In this document: positions 14,269 through 21,467 of the stretch, piece by piece
Position numbering within the stretch: position 1 is the first letter of the stretch
Layout: each line of letters starts with the position of its first letter
Virus record (IMG/VR): IMGVR_UViG_3300021197_001429
Location: 1 to 22,373 of that record
Length of the DNA: 22,373 nt
Reading direction: 5' to 3' (one strand)
Source: a virus
Translations under genes and position numbers: made by a program
The notes under the pieces: model-generated
Told to the model about the DNA's origin: nothing
What the model saw: the letters and a program-made list of their open reading frames with translations, nothing else
Database searches by the model: none

Positions 14269-14808
14269 TTAAATTGTATACAGATAACTTAATGCGTAGG
14301 GATCCCTAACATAACCAGGTCGAATAGAACCCTTCTCAGCGGCCTGTGGTACTTCACCAAGCTCAGTGGAATCTTCCTTATCTGGGTGGATCAACTCATC
14401 ATCAGTCATTGATATAATTGCCTCAGTGGATTCGAAGTAGGGGCGCTCTTCTTCTATAAACCCTGAAATATTCAGCAGGGTGAACTTAGCTGCGTTTAGG
14501 CTCTCCTTGAACGGCTGATCCATTGTAGCCTCAAACGAACCGTAAAAGGCGCCGGCTTTGATCGACTCGGGTATAACGAGGCCCTTCTTGCGCAAATGTG
14601 CAAATAATCTATTTTGTGCGCCGTATACCAAATCATTCATTGTATCTTTGGGGAACGCGACTACCTTGTTGCTCGACGGGGACAGGACAATATCAATATC
14701 ACCGTGCCCGAAAATCATCAAATCTCCATTGAGTGCTTTGCGTAAGTCCATTTCAAGCCGAACTACGGCAGTTTGGTTTTCTCGACCTATTTTAACTGTT
14801 ATCGCCAT
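14269..14808 (-). CDS. Hypothetical protein of the head gene cluster
   Basis: A 179-aa soluble protein of unknown family. The N-terminal part (MAITVKIGRENQTAVVRLEMDLRKAL) and boxes such as GHGDIDIVLSPSSNKVVAFPKD and GAFYGSFEATMDQ suggest an alpha/beta fold; the C-terminus is acidic and ends DPYALSYLYTI. No cleavage leader or membrane segment is seen. The ATG at 14808 lies inside the end of the preceding gene (17-nt overlap) with GGAG about 10 nt upstream, so the two are coupled. Position between portal and protease is where T4 has core genes 67 and 68, but there is no sequence likeness to them. Confidence 0.82.
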   Translation of the reverse strand: MAITVKIGRENQTAVVRLEMDLRKALNGDLMIFGHGDIDIVLSPSSNKVVAFPKDTMNDLVYGAQNRLFAHLRKKGLVIPESIKAGAFYGSFEATMDQPFKESLNAAKFTLLNISGFIEEERPYFESTEAIISMTDDELIHPDKEDSTELGEVPQAAEKGSIRPGYVRDPYALSYLYTI

Positions 14809-15625
14809 CGGTGTTGAACTCCTCTACTAATTTTTGTGTCTTTAAAACAGTGAGCAAGACATGCTCCGAGATCTCTTCAGTTGCGAAAGATTGTAATCTC
14901 TCCATAATTTCTTGGGCCTTGTGTGACATGTCTGCATCATCCATAAAGATTTCAGTTTTCTGTGCACTGATCACTGCCTCTTTGAGGCGCGCTATTTCAT
15001 CATTAAGGTACATCTTCAATGATAGCGAGTTGTCTGCAAAGGAACTAATGTATCTACTCAGTAGTTCTTGCTGTTCACCCAACAAAGAGTTGGAATATTT
15101 TTTATTGAACTTCTCCACAAAGGTCTTGAGTAACACACTGTCGACTTCTTGTTCTGCTTGCGAACTCTCTCTATCAAGAACCATATTTTCAATTATTTCA
15201 TTTTCTAAAATCACTTTACTCTTAGGGTCGACCTTGAGATTAAAAATTTGATCAATTGTGGCTAAAGTTTTATAATTGGGAACAAAATTATTAAACACAT
15301 CGTTATCGATCTCTTTGTTGACATCGTGTATCATTTCAGTTTGTGCTTTAAACAACCCAGTTGGGTCTATCATCATCTTCTGTATTTTTGCTTCTTTGAC
15401 AATCTTTTCCGATGTTGATTTGTCTATGCTTTGATTTTCATATAAAGCTCGGTAACATTCTAGGTCAGCTTTAAGAACTCCGCCATTTGCAAAATGTTTC
15501 TTGATCACGTCAACCACTTTCTGTTTACGTTCTATGTCACCTTTCATAATAGAGACAGTGGCCTCTTTGATTAGGGCTTCATAAACAAACGCAGTGTTGC
15601 GCTTTTTATTATGCTTTGTCTTCAT
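14792..15625 (-). CDS. Hypothetical protein following the portal
   Basis: A 277-aa Lys/Glu-rich protein, mostly helical, with a basic start (MKTKHNKKRNTAFVYEALIKEA). A box near 100-120 reads KAQTEMIHDVNKEIDNDVFNNFVPNYKTL, and the C-terminal half is charged with likely coiled-coil character. No known domain was recognised. Its start overlaps the portal's end by 17 nt and its end overlaps the next gene by 17 nt. GGAG lies about 10 nt before the ATG at 15625. The immediate portal linkage suggests a prohead assembly or neck role, inferred only. Confidence 0.83.
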   Translation of the reverse strand: MKTKHNKKRNTAFVYEALIKEATVSIMKGDIERKQKVVDVIKKHFANGGVLKADLECYRALYENQSIDKSTSEKIVKEAKIQKMMIDPTGLFKAQTEMIHDVNKEIDNDVFNNFVPNYKTLATIDQIFNLKVDPKSKVILENEIIENMVLDRESSQAEQEVDSVLLKTFVEKFNKKYSNSLLGEQQELLSRYISSFADNSLSLKMYLNDEIARLKEAVISAQKTEIFMDDADMSHKAQEIMERLQSFATEEISEHVLLTVLKTQKLVEEFNTDGDNS

Positions 15626-17660
15626 TTTTTTGCTCCATCAATTTATTATTATTCTCCAGACCCTCAAGTAAGTCTCGAATTGATTCGTTGATAACAAACA
15701 ACTTATCCTCTTCACTCTGCTCTCTCAAATTATAAATAGAGCGTTCTTGCTCATAAATACCTTTTGCTATACTTGGGATTTTGTTAATCTCTGCGCCCGG
15801 GTAAGTTGGTCGAGTTGAACCTCCTGCTTTTTCTTTATTATATTGTGCAGCATAATTTCTTGTTCTAGGGCCAGCATCCTTACGACGATCATTCTTTACT
15901 GGGTCGTAGCTACTTTTTTCGTATTTGCGCGTCTTCTTATTCTTACTTGTTCGTGGTGCATTTCTAGAGCCTGGTGGTACAGCCAATAGAGGAGATTCAT
16001 CTCCTCCGCCAGGTTCTTCTCCAGCCGGCGGGGCTCCTGCATTACCGGCCGGCATTTCTTCTGGGCCACCAAGGTCTCCCAAGCCACCTTCATCGGCGCC
16101 GAGATCTCCCAAACCACCTTCATCGCCACCCAAGTCACCAAGACCTCCGCCTAGACCACCACCTAAACCACCGGCATCGGCGCCTCCGGCGCCCTCAGCA
16201 ACAGCCTGTAAAGATGCGTCATGAGAACGATCGTAATACATTTCGCGCTGGTTACGCTGAAATTCTTCGTGGTTCATGCCAAAGATATTTTCTGAAACCC
16301 AGCGACGCGAAAAGAACCCTTCGGTTGCTGATCCAGCTATGTCAAACTTCTGCTTCCAGTGTTCAATTTCTTGAAGCTCTGCAATTTTAGATGGGTTATT
16401 GAGAGCCAATTTGAAACTCAACAAATCGTCTCCGCGAAAACCAAGAGTATAAAGGTGAATAATTGCTACCTTTTCTAATTCAGCAATCACCACACGCTGC
16501 AAACGTTGTACAGTGCGCGAGAAGCGAATATCTTTCTGAGCTAATGTGGTTTTATCTTCTGCTGCGCCCTCCCCCATAGCAAGATATGCTTGGGGAATTT
16601 TTAGCGCGGAAAAAAGTTTATCTCGAAGATATTTAATATCATCAATCTGTGTGATATTCTGGGCGCCGGCGAGTGTGGTAATTTCAGTCGCAGATCCGGC
16701 GCGGACCGGGATAAAATAGTCTTCTTCAATAGACATTGGATTATACCGCAAGTCAACGCGGCCACTACTTGGATCAACTACCGAGTGTCTTTTAAGTTGT
16801 GTCACAATCTTTTGCATGTATTGTTCGACATCTTGTGGCGGCACAGCGCCAACATCAATCTTAAACACGCGGCGTTCTGAAGAACGAACAACACGGTAGG
16901 CCATCATTGCGTCTTCCATAAGTGTAAGCTGGCGCCAAATGCGTCGGGCTGGCTCAAGAATAGAAGTGCCGTATGGCGCATACTTATCATTACCAAGAAT
17001 ACGGAAATGTGCAACTTGCCAGTTCTCAAAAGTCATTCCTGCTGAATTCCACTGGTATTGGACATAGTTTGGGTTGGTTGAATCTTCGCCCTCCAATCTT
17101 TCAATTTCTTGCCCAGGTAACGCGACTACAGACTTAACACCATATTTTTCATCAATATCCAGATATAAAAAGAAATCTCCATACTTACACATTGTCCGAG
17201 ACCAACCAAAGAGATTGTACTGTAGGCTCAGGATATTATCAAAAAGGACCGCTAAAACTGCAGTGATCTCCTCATTGGCACACTTGATATTTAGCATCGG
17301 TCTCAAGTCGGAGTAAGTGGTCATCTCATCAGCGTAGATATCTAAGGAGGATGCAATTTCAGGCATGTACTCCATTTGGTCAAAATCTACATAGCGTTCA
17401 GAGCGACGCTGGTTAGCTATAGCGTTGGTTGCTATGGTATCAAGAGGGTTATGTAACGCCTTCTTAAATTGTTGACCAGAAGCTGATTTAAAGCGAGAAG
17501 CATATTTATCAAGATGCTGGCGCCTAATCCTGCGACCAGACTGGGACCGATAATTTACTATTGGACCCGAGAAAAGTCTCGTGAGCGCTTTGAATAGTTT
17601 GGAATCTTCGTTTGCTGGGTTATTAGCGTTACTTCTATTTCTTCGGTTAGGGGGTGCCAT
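15609..17660 (-). CDS. 20: Portal protein, T4 gp20 type
   Basis: A 683-aa homologue of the T4 portal, the dodecamer at the head vertex through which DNA is packaged. Diagnostic regions are the MPEIASSLDIYADEM box (about 98-112), KYGDFFLYLDIDE.YGV, the EPARRIWRQL..MEDAMMAYRVVRSSERRVFKID segment, EEDYFIPVRAGSATEITTLAGAQN and DDIKYLRDKLFSALKIPQAYL. T4 gp20 is 524 aa; this one has about 150 extra residues at the C-terminus: a Gly/Leu/Asp repeat linker (about 487-545), a Lys/Arg-rich stretch, and a final acidic helix (INESIRDLLEGLE). The start at 17660 has AAGGAT 6 nt upstream. It follows the terminase by 8 nt. Confidence 0.95.
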   Translation of the reverse strand: MAPPNRRNRSNANNPANEDSKLFKALTRLFSGPIVNYRSQSGRRIRRQHLDKYASRFKSASGQQFKKALHNPLDTIATNAIANQRRSERYVDFDQMEYMPEIASSLDIYADEMTTYSDLRPMLNIKCANEEITAVLAVLFDNILSLQYNLFGWSRTMCKYGDFFLYLDIDEKYGVKSVVALPGQEIERLEGEDSTNPNYVQYQWNSAGMTFENWQVAHFRILGNDKYAPYGTSILEPARRIWRQLTLMEDAMMAYRVVRSSERRVFKIDVGAVPPQDVEQYMQKIVTQLKRHSVVDPSSGRVDLRYNPMSIEEDYFIPVRAGSATEITTLAGAQNITQIDDIKYLRDKLFSALKIPQAYLAMGEGAAEDKTTLAQKDIRFSRTVQRLQRVVIAELEKVAIIHLYTLGFRGDDLLSFKLALNNPSKIAELQEIEHWKQKFDIAGSATEGFFSRRWVSENIFGMNHEEFQRNQREMYYDRSHDASLQAVAEGAGGADAGGLGGGLGGGLGDLGGDEGGLGDLGADEGGLGDLGGPEEMPAGNAGAPPAGEEPGGGDESPLLAVPPGSRNAPRTSKNKKTRKYEKSSYDPVKNDRRKDAGPRTRNYAAQYNKEKAGGSTRPTYPGAEINKIPSIAKGIYEQERSIYNLREQSEEDKLFVINESIRDLLEGLENNNKLMEQKNEDKA
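15731..15739 (-). promoter_or_regulatory. Possible internal promoter element (CTATTTATA)
   Basis: Inside the end of the portal gene the minus strand reads CTATTTATA, the same core as at 10162-10171, about 106 nt upstream of the ATG at 15625. The distance is larger than at the other sites and the site is coding, so it may be coincidence. Confidence 0.2.
16071..16130 (-). repeat. Two 30-bp tandem repeats in the portal linker
   Basis: Units 16071-16100 and 16101-16130 are 30-bp imperfect copies coding (G/A)DEGGLGDLG; a degenerate third follows to about 16160. They form the Gly-rich linker between the portal core and its C-terminal extension. Confidence 0.85.
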
Positions 17661-17668
17661 TTAAATCC

Positions 17669-19252
17669 TTATTTGATGATCCAACTAAATTGGTCATACA
17701 TTTCTTGTGCTTCATTCATTTTATCAAAGATATTATCTTTTTTGTAGCCTTCTTGGCCTTTTATTTGAGTGTTCATAGAAGTTTTCGATGTTACAATCGA
17801 TGACAAAAAAGCTTTTGAGTAGTTTAGATCTCGTGCGCTTGACTGCAATGCTGTGTCCCTCACCCAACATGCGATTGCTAATGCCATGATTAAATCATCA
17901 TGATACCCTTTCATCGCTTGAGGCTTTCCATTCTTCCAAATGAATGTTTTCATCTCGTTAATTGTACGAGAAGAATATATGGTAATTAGTTTGTTTCTAA
18001 TAAACTCCTCTAATTTTGCAACTATCAAAGGCCGTGTCTTCATCGAGGTAGTAAATCCGGCAACCGCAGAATTCTTAACTTCTGCTTGATGTTGTTCTAT
18101 GTACTCGTGTGTAGACTTAATAGAGTAGTACAAATTTGGGTAAGCATGTTCAACCAGTTTATCGAGGACTGTGTAACCGATGTTATTGTTTTCTACCACA
18201 AGCATCGCATTTCCAAATTCTCGCCCTACTTGATTCAAGAAGTTTGCATACATATCTGGCGTTGGCTTACCTTGGTACTCGCCTACTATTTCGAGAGTCT
18301 CTAATTTAATCATGTGTAAAGTGGAGAAGTCGGCGCCGTCGCCGCGTGAAACATCGGCGACAGCAAGATAGTTACAACTAGGGTCAAACTCTTCCCAGAT
18401 CCAAAAATTCCTGTCGAAGCCTGTTCTGTGCTTCGGTTCTTTAACGGTATCAAGAAGCCACTTCATACAATCAGGATCAATTACAGTTTCTCCCGAGGTG
18501 TTGAAGTTGCATTCCAACTCCTGTGCGATCTGTCGTTTTGACATGTTCTTGGTTTCTTTTTTGTACCAAGCTTCGTCGCGATCAGGGTGCACGTCCCAGG
18601 ACAATGTAGTTAAATTAAAGTTATTTGTATTGCTATCAGCATCGGTGCATGTCTTGTGAAACCAATTTCCAACCCCATTCGGAGTGGACAACGCTATACA
18701 ACGACCACCAGTAGACAGCGTTGGATACAAACCAGTCCATAGTTCTTCGAGACCTTCGATGTGAGCAGCCTCATCAAGAACTAAAAGAGACAGTGCTTCA
18801 GAGCGACCAGCATCTCCAGATGTTGATGCGGCTTTGATTGACGATCCATTAGAAAGTTCAAAAGAGGTTCGGTTATCAACAGTAATGGTAGCAATACTTA
18901 GCCAGTCTGGGACATTTCTCATTATGCCCTTGACTTTCTTTACAAGGTTACCTGCTGTGGCAAACTTAGTAGCCATTACTAAAATTGCTTTGTCGCGGTG
19001 GAACAACATAAGCCAGACAATGTATCCAGCTGTAATAGTTGATATTCCTAGCTGTCTGGCTTTTAGAATAACGTTAAAACGATAATCATTAAAATCACGT
19101 AAAAGGTCGTCTTGGAAATCATAAGTATCAAAAAGAATTAACCCATGCATAGGATGGGATATTCTAGCATAGGTTTTTAAAAAATAGGCAGGATCTTTAC
19201 CACATTTTAATATTTCTTTAACTTGTTGTTTTTTGTCTAACTGAAAAGCCAT
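17669..19252 (-). CDS. 17: Terminase large subunit, T4 gp17 type
   Basis: A 527-aa packaging motor that uses ATP to pump DNA into the prohead and cuts the concatemer. The ATPase domain has a Walker A variant LKARQLGIST (63-72), Walker B LLVLDEAAHI (156-165, catalytic Glu161) and the coupling motif LSTPNG (188-193). The nuclease domain has Asp300 (VADVSRGDGADFS), Glu354 (LVVENNNIGY) and HDD at 451-453 (GYHDDLIMALAIA), the RNase H-like acidic set. It is shorter than T4 gp17 (610 aa), lacking part of the N-terminal extension. The start shares one base with the preceding stop (TAATG). Confidence 0.95.
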   Translation of the reverse strand: MAFQLDKKQQVKEILKCGKDPAYFLKTYARISHPMHGLILFDTYDFQDDLLRDFNDYRFNVILKARQLGISTITAGYIVWLMLFHRDKAILVMATKFATAGNLVKKVKGIMRNVPDWLSIATITVDNRTSFELSNGSSIKAASTSGDAGRSEALSLLVLDEAAHIEGLEELWTGLYPTLSTGGRCIALSTPNGVGNWFHKTCTDADSNTNNFNLTTLSWDVHPDRDEAWYKKETKNMSKRQIAQELECNFNTSGETVIDPDCMKWLLDTVKEPKHRTGFDRNFWIWEEFDPSCNYLAVADVSRGDGADFSTLHMIKLETLEIVGEYQGKPTPDMYANFLNQVGREFGNAMLVVENNNIGYTVLDKLVEHAYPNLYYSIKSTHEYIEQHQAEVKNSAVAGFTTSMKTRPLIVAKLEEFIRNKLITIYSSRTINEMKTFIWKNGKPQAMKGYHDDLIMALAIACWVRDTALQSSARDLNYSKAFLSSIVTSKTSMNTQIKGQEGYKKDNIFDKMNEAQEMYDQFSWIIK

Positions 19253-19812
19253 TAGTCATTTTTTGATTTTGGTCTCGTGTCGTTATCGGGGCGATCTCCG
19301 CCCTTGCCATTCCAGCCACCCTGATCTAAGAAGCTTTTCCAATTGGCTTCGACTGGGTTTGTTGAACCGCTGTTATCATCATTCATCTCTTCCGAAAGCC
19401 CACCAACCTTAAAGTGTTTTTTGGCTTGCACCCATGTGCGTACGCGGGAAGAATTCTGAACTAACACATCAACTTCACCTTCTTCTGTGAGTGATATCGA
19501 GTTGCCGGTAATCTTCTTATATTCTTTTTTAAGGAAGCCGGCAATGTCTGTAATACGCTGATCGATCTCTTCTTCAAAGCCGCCGGCGTACACTTCTTTT
19601 AGTTGTACATCAGACTGATAGGTGAGGCACATGAGGTTGCCATAGAACTTAACGTTAAAGCCATCAATTACTCTTTGATCAATGAGCGCATCGCCCTCTT
19701 CACGGCGAAGAACGCCTGTTTTGGTTGTTGACTCATCTTCACCCAGCGCGCCATCATATGCGTTTGCTGCTGCTTGTGATAAGCCTTGAATTATTTCATA
19801 TACTGTTGCCAT
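19252..19812 (-). CDS. Hypothetical protein directly before the terminase
   Basis: A 186-aa protein. Residues 1-150 look like a compact alpha/beta domain (MATVYEIIQGLSQAAANAYDGAL, then VLRREEGDALIDQRVIDGFNVKFYGNLMCLTYQS); the tail is disordered, with Asn, Ser, Gly, Asp and Lys. Near the C-terminus is ANWKSFLDQGG, echoing DAWKSFLNES in the 479-aa protein. In T4 the gene before gp17 encodes the small terminase gp16, and the position would fit, but no helix-turn-helix or gp16-like coiled coil is evident. The start shares one base with the previous stop (TAATG), and GGAG lies 10 nt upstream. Confidence 0.82.
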   Translation of the reverse strand: MATVYEIIQGLSQAAANAYDGALGEDESTTKTGVLRREEGDALIDQRVIDGFNVKFYGNLMCLTYQSDVQLKEVYAGGFEEEIDQRITDIAGFLKKEYKKITGNSISLTEEGEVDVLVQNSSRVRTWVQAKKHFKVGGLSEEMNDDNSGSTNPVEANWKSFLDQGGWNGKGGDRPDNDTRPKSKND

Positions 19813-20129
19813 TATTGGGGTTCTCCTTGTGGTGCTGCAGCGGCAGCTCTTTGATCTTTTTGAACAGCGGTCTTCACTTGAGTGAGAGTTGATGGGTCAA
19901 TTTCTAAAGCTTGCATAAGACCAGTTAGGAATTCAATCTGAACAGAACGGCCTACTTTTGTTAGGCGCTCCCCAACCTGTTGGACAAACTTTTGGACCTG
20001 TTGGTTTTTTACTGTTGCCTTTGCTGTTCCACCGAGGGCGCCAACAGCTTGAGATATATTAGGGTTTTCTTGCAGGTTTTGCATTTCTTCAAGAATAATT
20101 TTCTTTAATATTTCTTTATTGATTTTCAT
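19812..20129 (-). CDS. Small helical protein with MKI.KE leader
   Basis: A 105-aa protein with an amphipathic start, MKINKEILKKIILEEMQNLQE, of the same type as MKITKSQLKQIIKEEL at 21468-22151. The middle is Gln/Val-rich and likely helical (VKNQQVQKFVQQVGERLTKVG), and the end is Ala/Gln-rich. No known family. GGAG lies 5 nt before the ATG at 20129, inside the end of the zinc-ribbon gene (14-nt overlap). It overlaps the next gene by one base. LQE within the leader could be a gp21-type cleavage site. A head core role is speculative. Confidence 0.8.
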   Translation of the reverse strand: MKINKEILKKIILEEMQNLQENPNISQAVGALGGTAKATVKNQQVQKFVQQVGERLTKVGRSVQIEFLTGLMQALEIDPSTLTQVKTAVQKDQRAAAAAPQGEPQ

Positions 20130-20502
20130 GTGGTCTCCATCCTTTTAACCATCTTTCTTCTCTGTCTTCGACATATTGAATATAGCAACTATTGCAGCAT
20201 TCAAATTTTACTAAACAGACGTCATCCTTTGTGCTCTTTGGGAAATTCCCGCAGACAGGACAAGTTTTTAAAGATTCTCTATTAAGTAGTTTTTTTGTCA
20301 CCTTTATACCATTTACATCTACTTTTTCTTCATGCTCTCTATTCTTAGCTACGCGAGCATATAGCTCTCTCATCTGTTGCAGATATTCTTTTTCCTTGCT
20401 CTCATCCCAATCAGCGCGAGGGTTTTTGATCGCTTCTTCACCATATTTTTGAGCGATTGCCTTCTCAATTGCGGCAATATCATTAGGATCTTTCTTACTC
20501 AT
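20116..20502 (-). CDS. Small zinc-ribbon-type protein
   Basis: A 128-aa protein. The N-terminal 75 residues are charged and helical (DPNDIAAIEKAIAQKYGEEAI). The C-terminal part has CPVC (Cys81, Cys84) and CNSC (Cys103, Cys106) separated by 18 residues, the spacing of a four-cysteine zinc ribbon, plus extra Cys96 and Cys102. Then comes a Trp/Arg-rich tail (RWLKGWRP). The start is the ATG at 20502, which overlaps the end of the preceding gene by 8 nt and has AAGGTG about 5 nt upstream; an in-frame ATG at 20523 lies inside that gene and lacks a good site. Function unknown; nucleic-acid binding or terminase/late-transcription partner are possibilities. Confidence 0.8.
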   Translation of the reverse strand: MSKKDPNDIAAIEKAIAQKYGEEAIKNPRADWDESKEKEYLQQMRELYARVAKNREHEEKVDVNGIKVTKKLLNRESLKTCPVCGNFPKSTKDDVCLVKFECCNSCYIQYVEDREERWLKGWRPHENQ

Positions 20503-20923
20503 CAAACACCTTATATGCTCCATACGATATAGCCATTCCGCTAGCTACACCCAAAACAACCCAGAGTGCCGGGCTTCTCTTGCTTTGTTTTCTTAACGCT
20601 TCCGAAAGAGAATTGTTCTCTCTTTTTAAAGACTCAAGTGATGTAGTATATTCCTGCGTGAGGGCGTCATGTCTTATCGTAAGGTTTTCTAATTTTAACT
20701 CATATTCAGTAGCTTGTATACCTAATTCATATTTTAGTCGGACGTCACACTGAATCTTGGCAGACTGAATGTTCGTCAAGACTGTGGCGTTTGCGATAGG
20801 ATCGTATAGCACACCTTCGAATGGTGCACACTGGCTCAGCCCTAAGAATGTAAACTGGCCGCCGTCATTTGCTAATGCAGCGTTACTCCACATACTCAAA
20901 GTCAAAAGTGTTAATAATCTCAT
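20495..20923 (-). CDS. Secreted coiled-coil protein with C-terminal membrane helix (spanin partner candidate)
   Basis: A 142-aa protein starting with a signal peptide (MRLLTLLTLSMWSNAALA, likely cut after Ala18). Then comes a short domain with two Cys (32, 59), a coiled coil (about 60-112), a basic RKQSKR and a hydrophobic helix (about 119-137). No lipobox cysteine follows the signal peptide, unlike classic o-spanins or u-spanins. The gene starts inside the i-spanin-like gene (41-nt overlap, different frame), with AAGGAGG 8 nt before the ATG. The overlap resembles Rz/Rz1 architecture. Topology is puzzling: the basic residues before the last helix would favour a cytoplasmic side. A spanin-complex role is inferred from neighbours. 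Confidence 0.72.
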   Translation of the reverse strand: MRLLTLLTLSMWSNAALANDGGQFTFLGLSQCAPFEGVLYDPIANATVLTNIQSAKIQCDVRLKYELGIQATEYELKLENLTIRHDALTQEYTTSLESLKRENNSLSEALRKQSKRSPALWVVLGVASGMAISYGAYKVFDE

Positions 20924-21266
20924 TTGCTAATGCCTCCTTATCTTGCGAGAACTGCCTCTCGTATTCTTTAGTTTTTTTTTGCTTTTCATTTTCTAAGTCT
21001 TCTTGAGACTTTTCATATTCATCTCTCAACTCTTTCATGGCTTCTTTGTAAGTATCAATTGCTTGCTCTCTGCGAGCGAGTTCTTCACTATGGATATACT
21101 GTAGTGCCTCAATACGTTCTTCGGTTTCTTGTTTTGAGATCTCGTAAGCTTTATTAAGTGCGTTATAATCCATACGCATTTTAAGAGATACAAGTGACAA
21201 AGAAAAAATGACGAGAATTTCTCGCCAGTTCTTAAGTGCAAATTGTAGAACTTTAGCCCAACTCAT
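20883..21266 (-). CDS. i-spanin-like protein (Rz-type)
   Basis: A 127-aa protein with a short cytoplasmic N-terminus, one membrane helix (about 15-29, WREILVIFSLSLVSL) and a long charged coiled coil reaching nearly to the C-terminus (about 36-115). This is the architecture of Rz-type i-spanins, which sit in the inner membrane and help fuse it with the outer membrane in the last step of lysis. It follows the holin-like gene with an ATGA overlap and contains the start of the next gene near its 3' end. Spanin sequences are poorly conserved, so assignment rests on topology and context. A generic membrane coiled-coil protein is the alternative. Confidence 0.72.
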   Translation of the reverse strand: MSWAKVLQFALKNWREILVIFSLSLVSLKMRMDYNALNKAYEISKQETEERIEALQYIHSEELARREQAIDTYKEAMKELRDEYEKSQEDLENEKQKKTKEYERQFSQDKEALANEIINTFDFEYVE

Positions 21267-21460
21267 GCAACACCTTTTAGTTTCGCGATGCCATCAATGA
21301 CTGTCTGACCACCGATGTAAATAGCAGAAATAATTACCCAGTCTCCAGATTGCAAATCAGAGAAGGCAAGTAGTCCGGTAGCTGTAAGCCACACAAGAAA
21401 CTTGCGTGATATCATCTTTTCAACTAATCTGTCTAACTTTCCTTGAACATAGCTCATCAT
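21263..21460 (-). CDS. Small holin-like membrane protein
   Basis: A 65-aa protein with two membrane segments (about 21-34 and 41-57, LVWLTATGLLAF and VIISAIYIGGQTVIDG) joined by a short loop with Asp and Ser (SDLQSGD). A basic, amphipathic N-terminus and short Lys-containing tail complete it. Size and topology fit a small holin that opens the inner membrane at lysis time. Two adjacent ATGs (21460 and 21457) are possible starts, and a dual start could matter because some holins use one. GAGG lies 5 and 8 nt upstream of them. No endolysin gene is visible in this window. Confidence 0.68.
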   Translation of the reverse strand: MMSYVQGKLDRLVEKMISRKFLVWLTATGLLAFSDLQSGDWVIISAIYIGGQTVIDGIAKLKGVA

Positions 21461-21467
21461 GCAAGCC

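Noticed and set aside
16071-16200. Collagen-like repeat in the portal
   Set aside because: The Gly spacing is irregular (GGLGDLG, not G-x-y), so it is better seen as a flexible linker.
19252-19812. Firm call of the small terminase subunit
   Set aside because: Only the position supports it. No helix-turn-helix or gp16-like coiled coil is visible, so it was left hypothetical.
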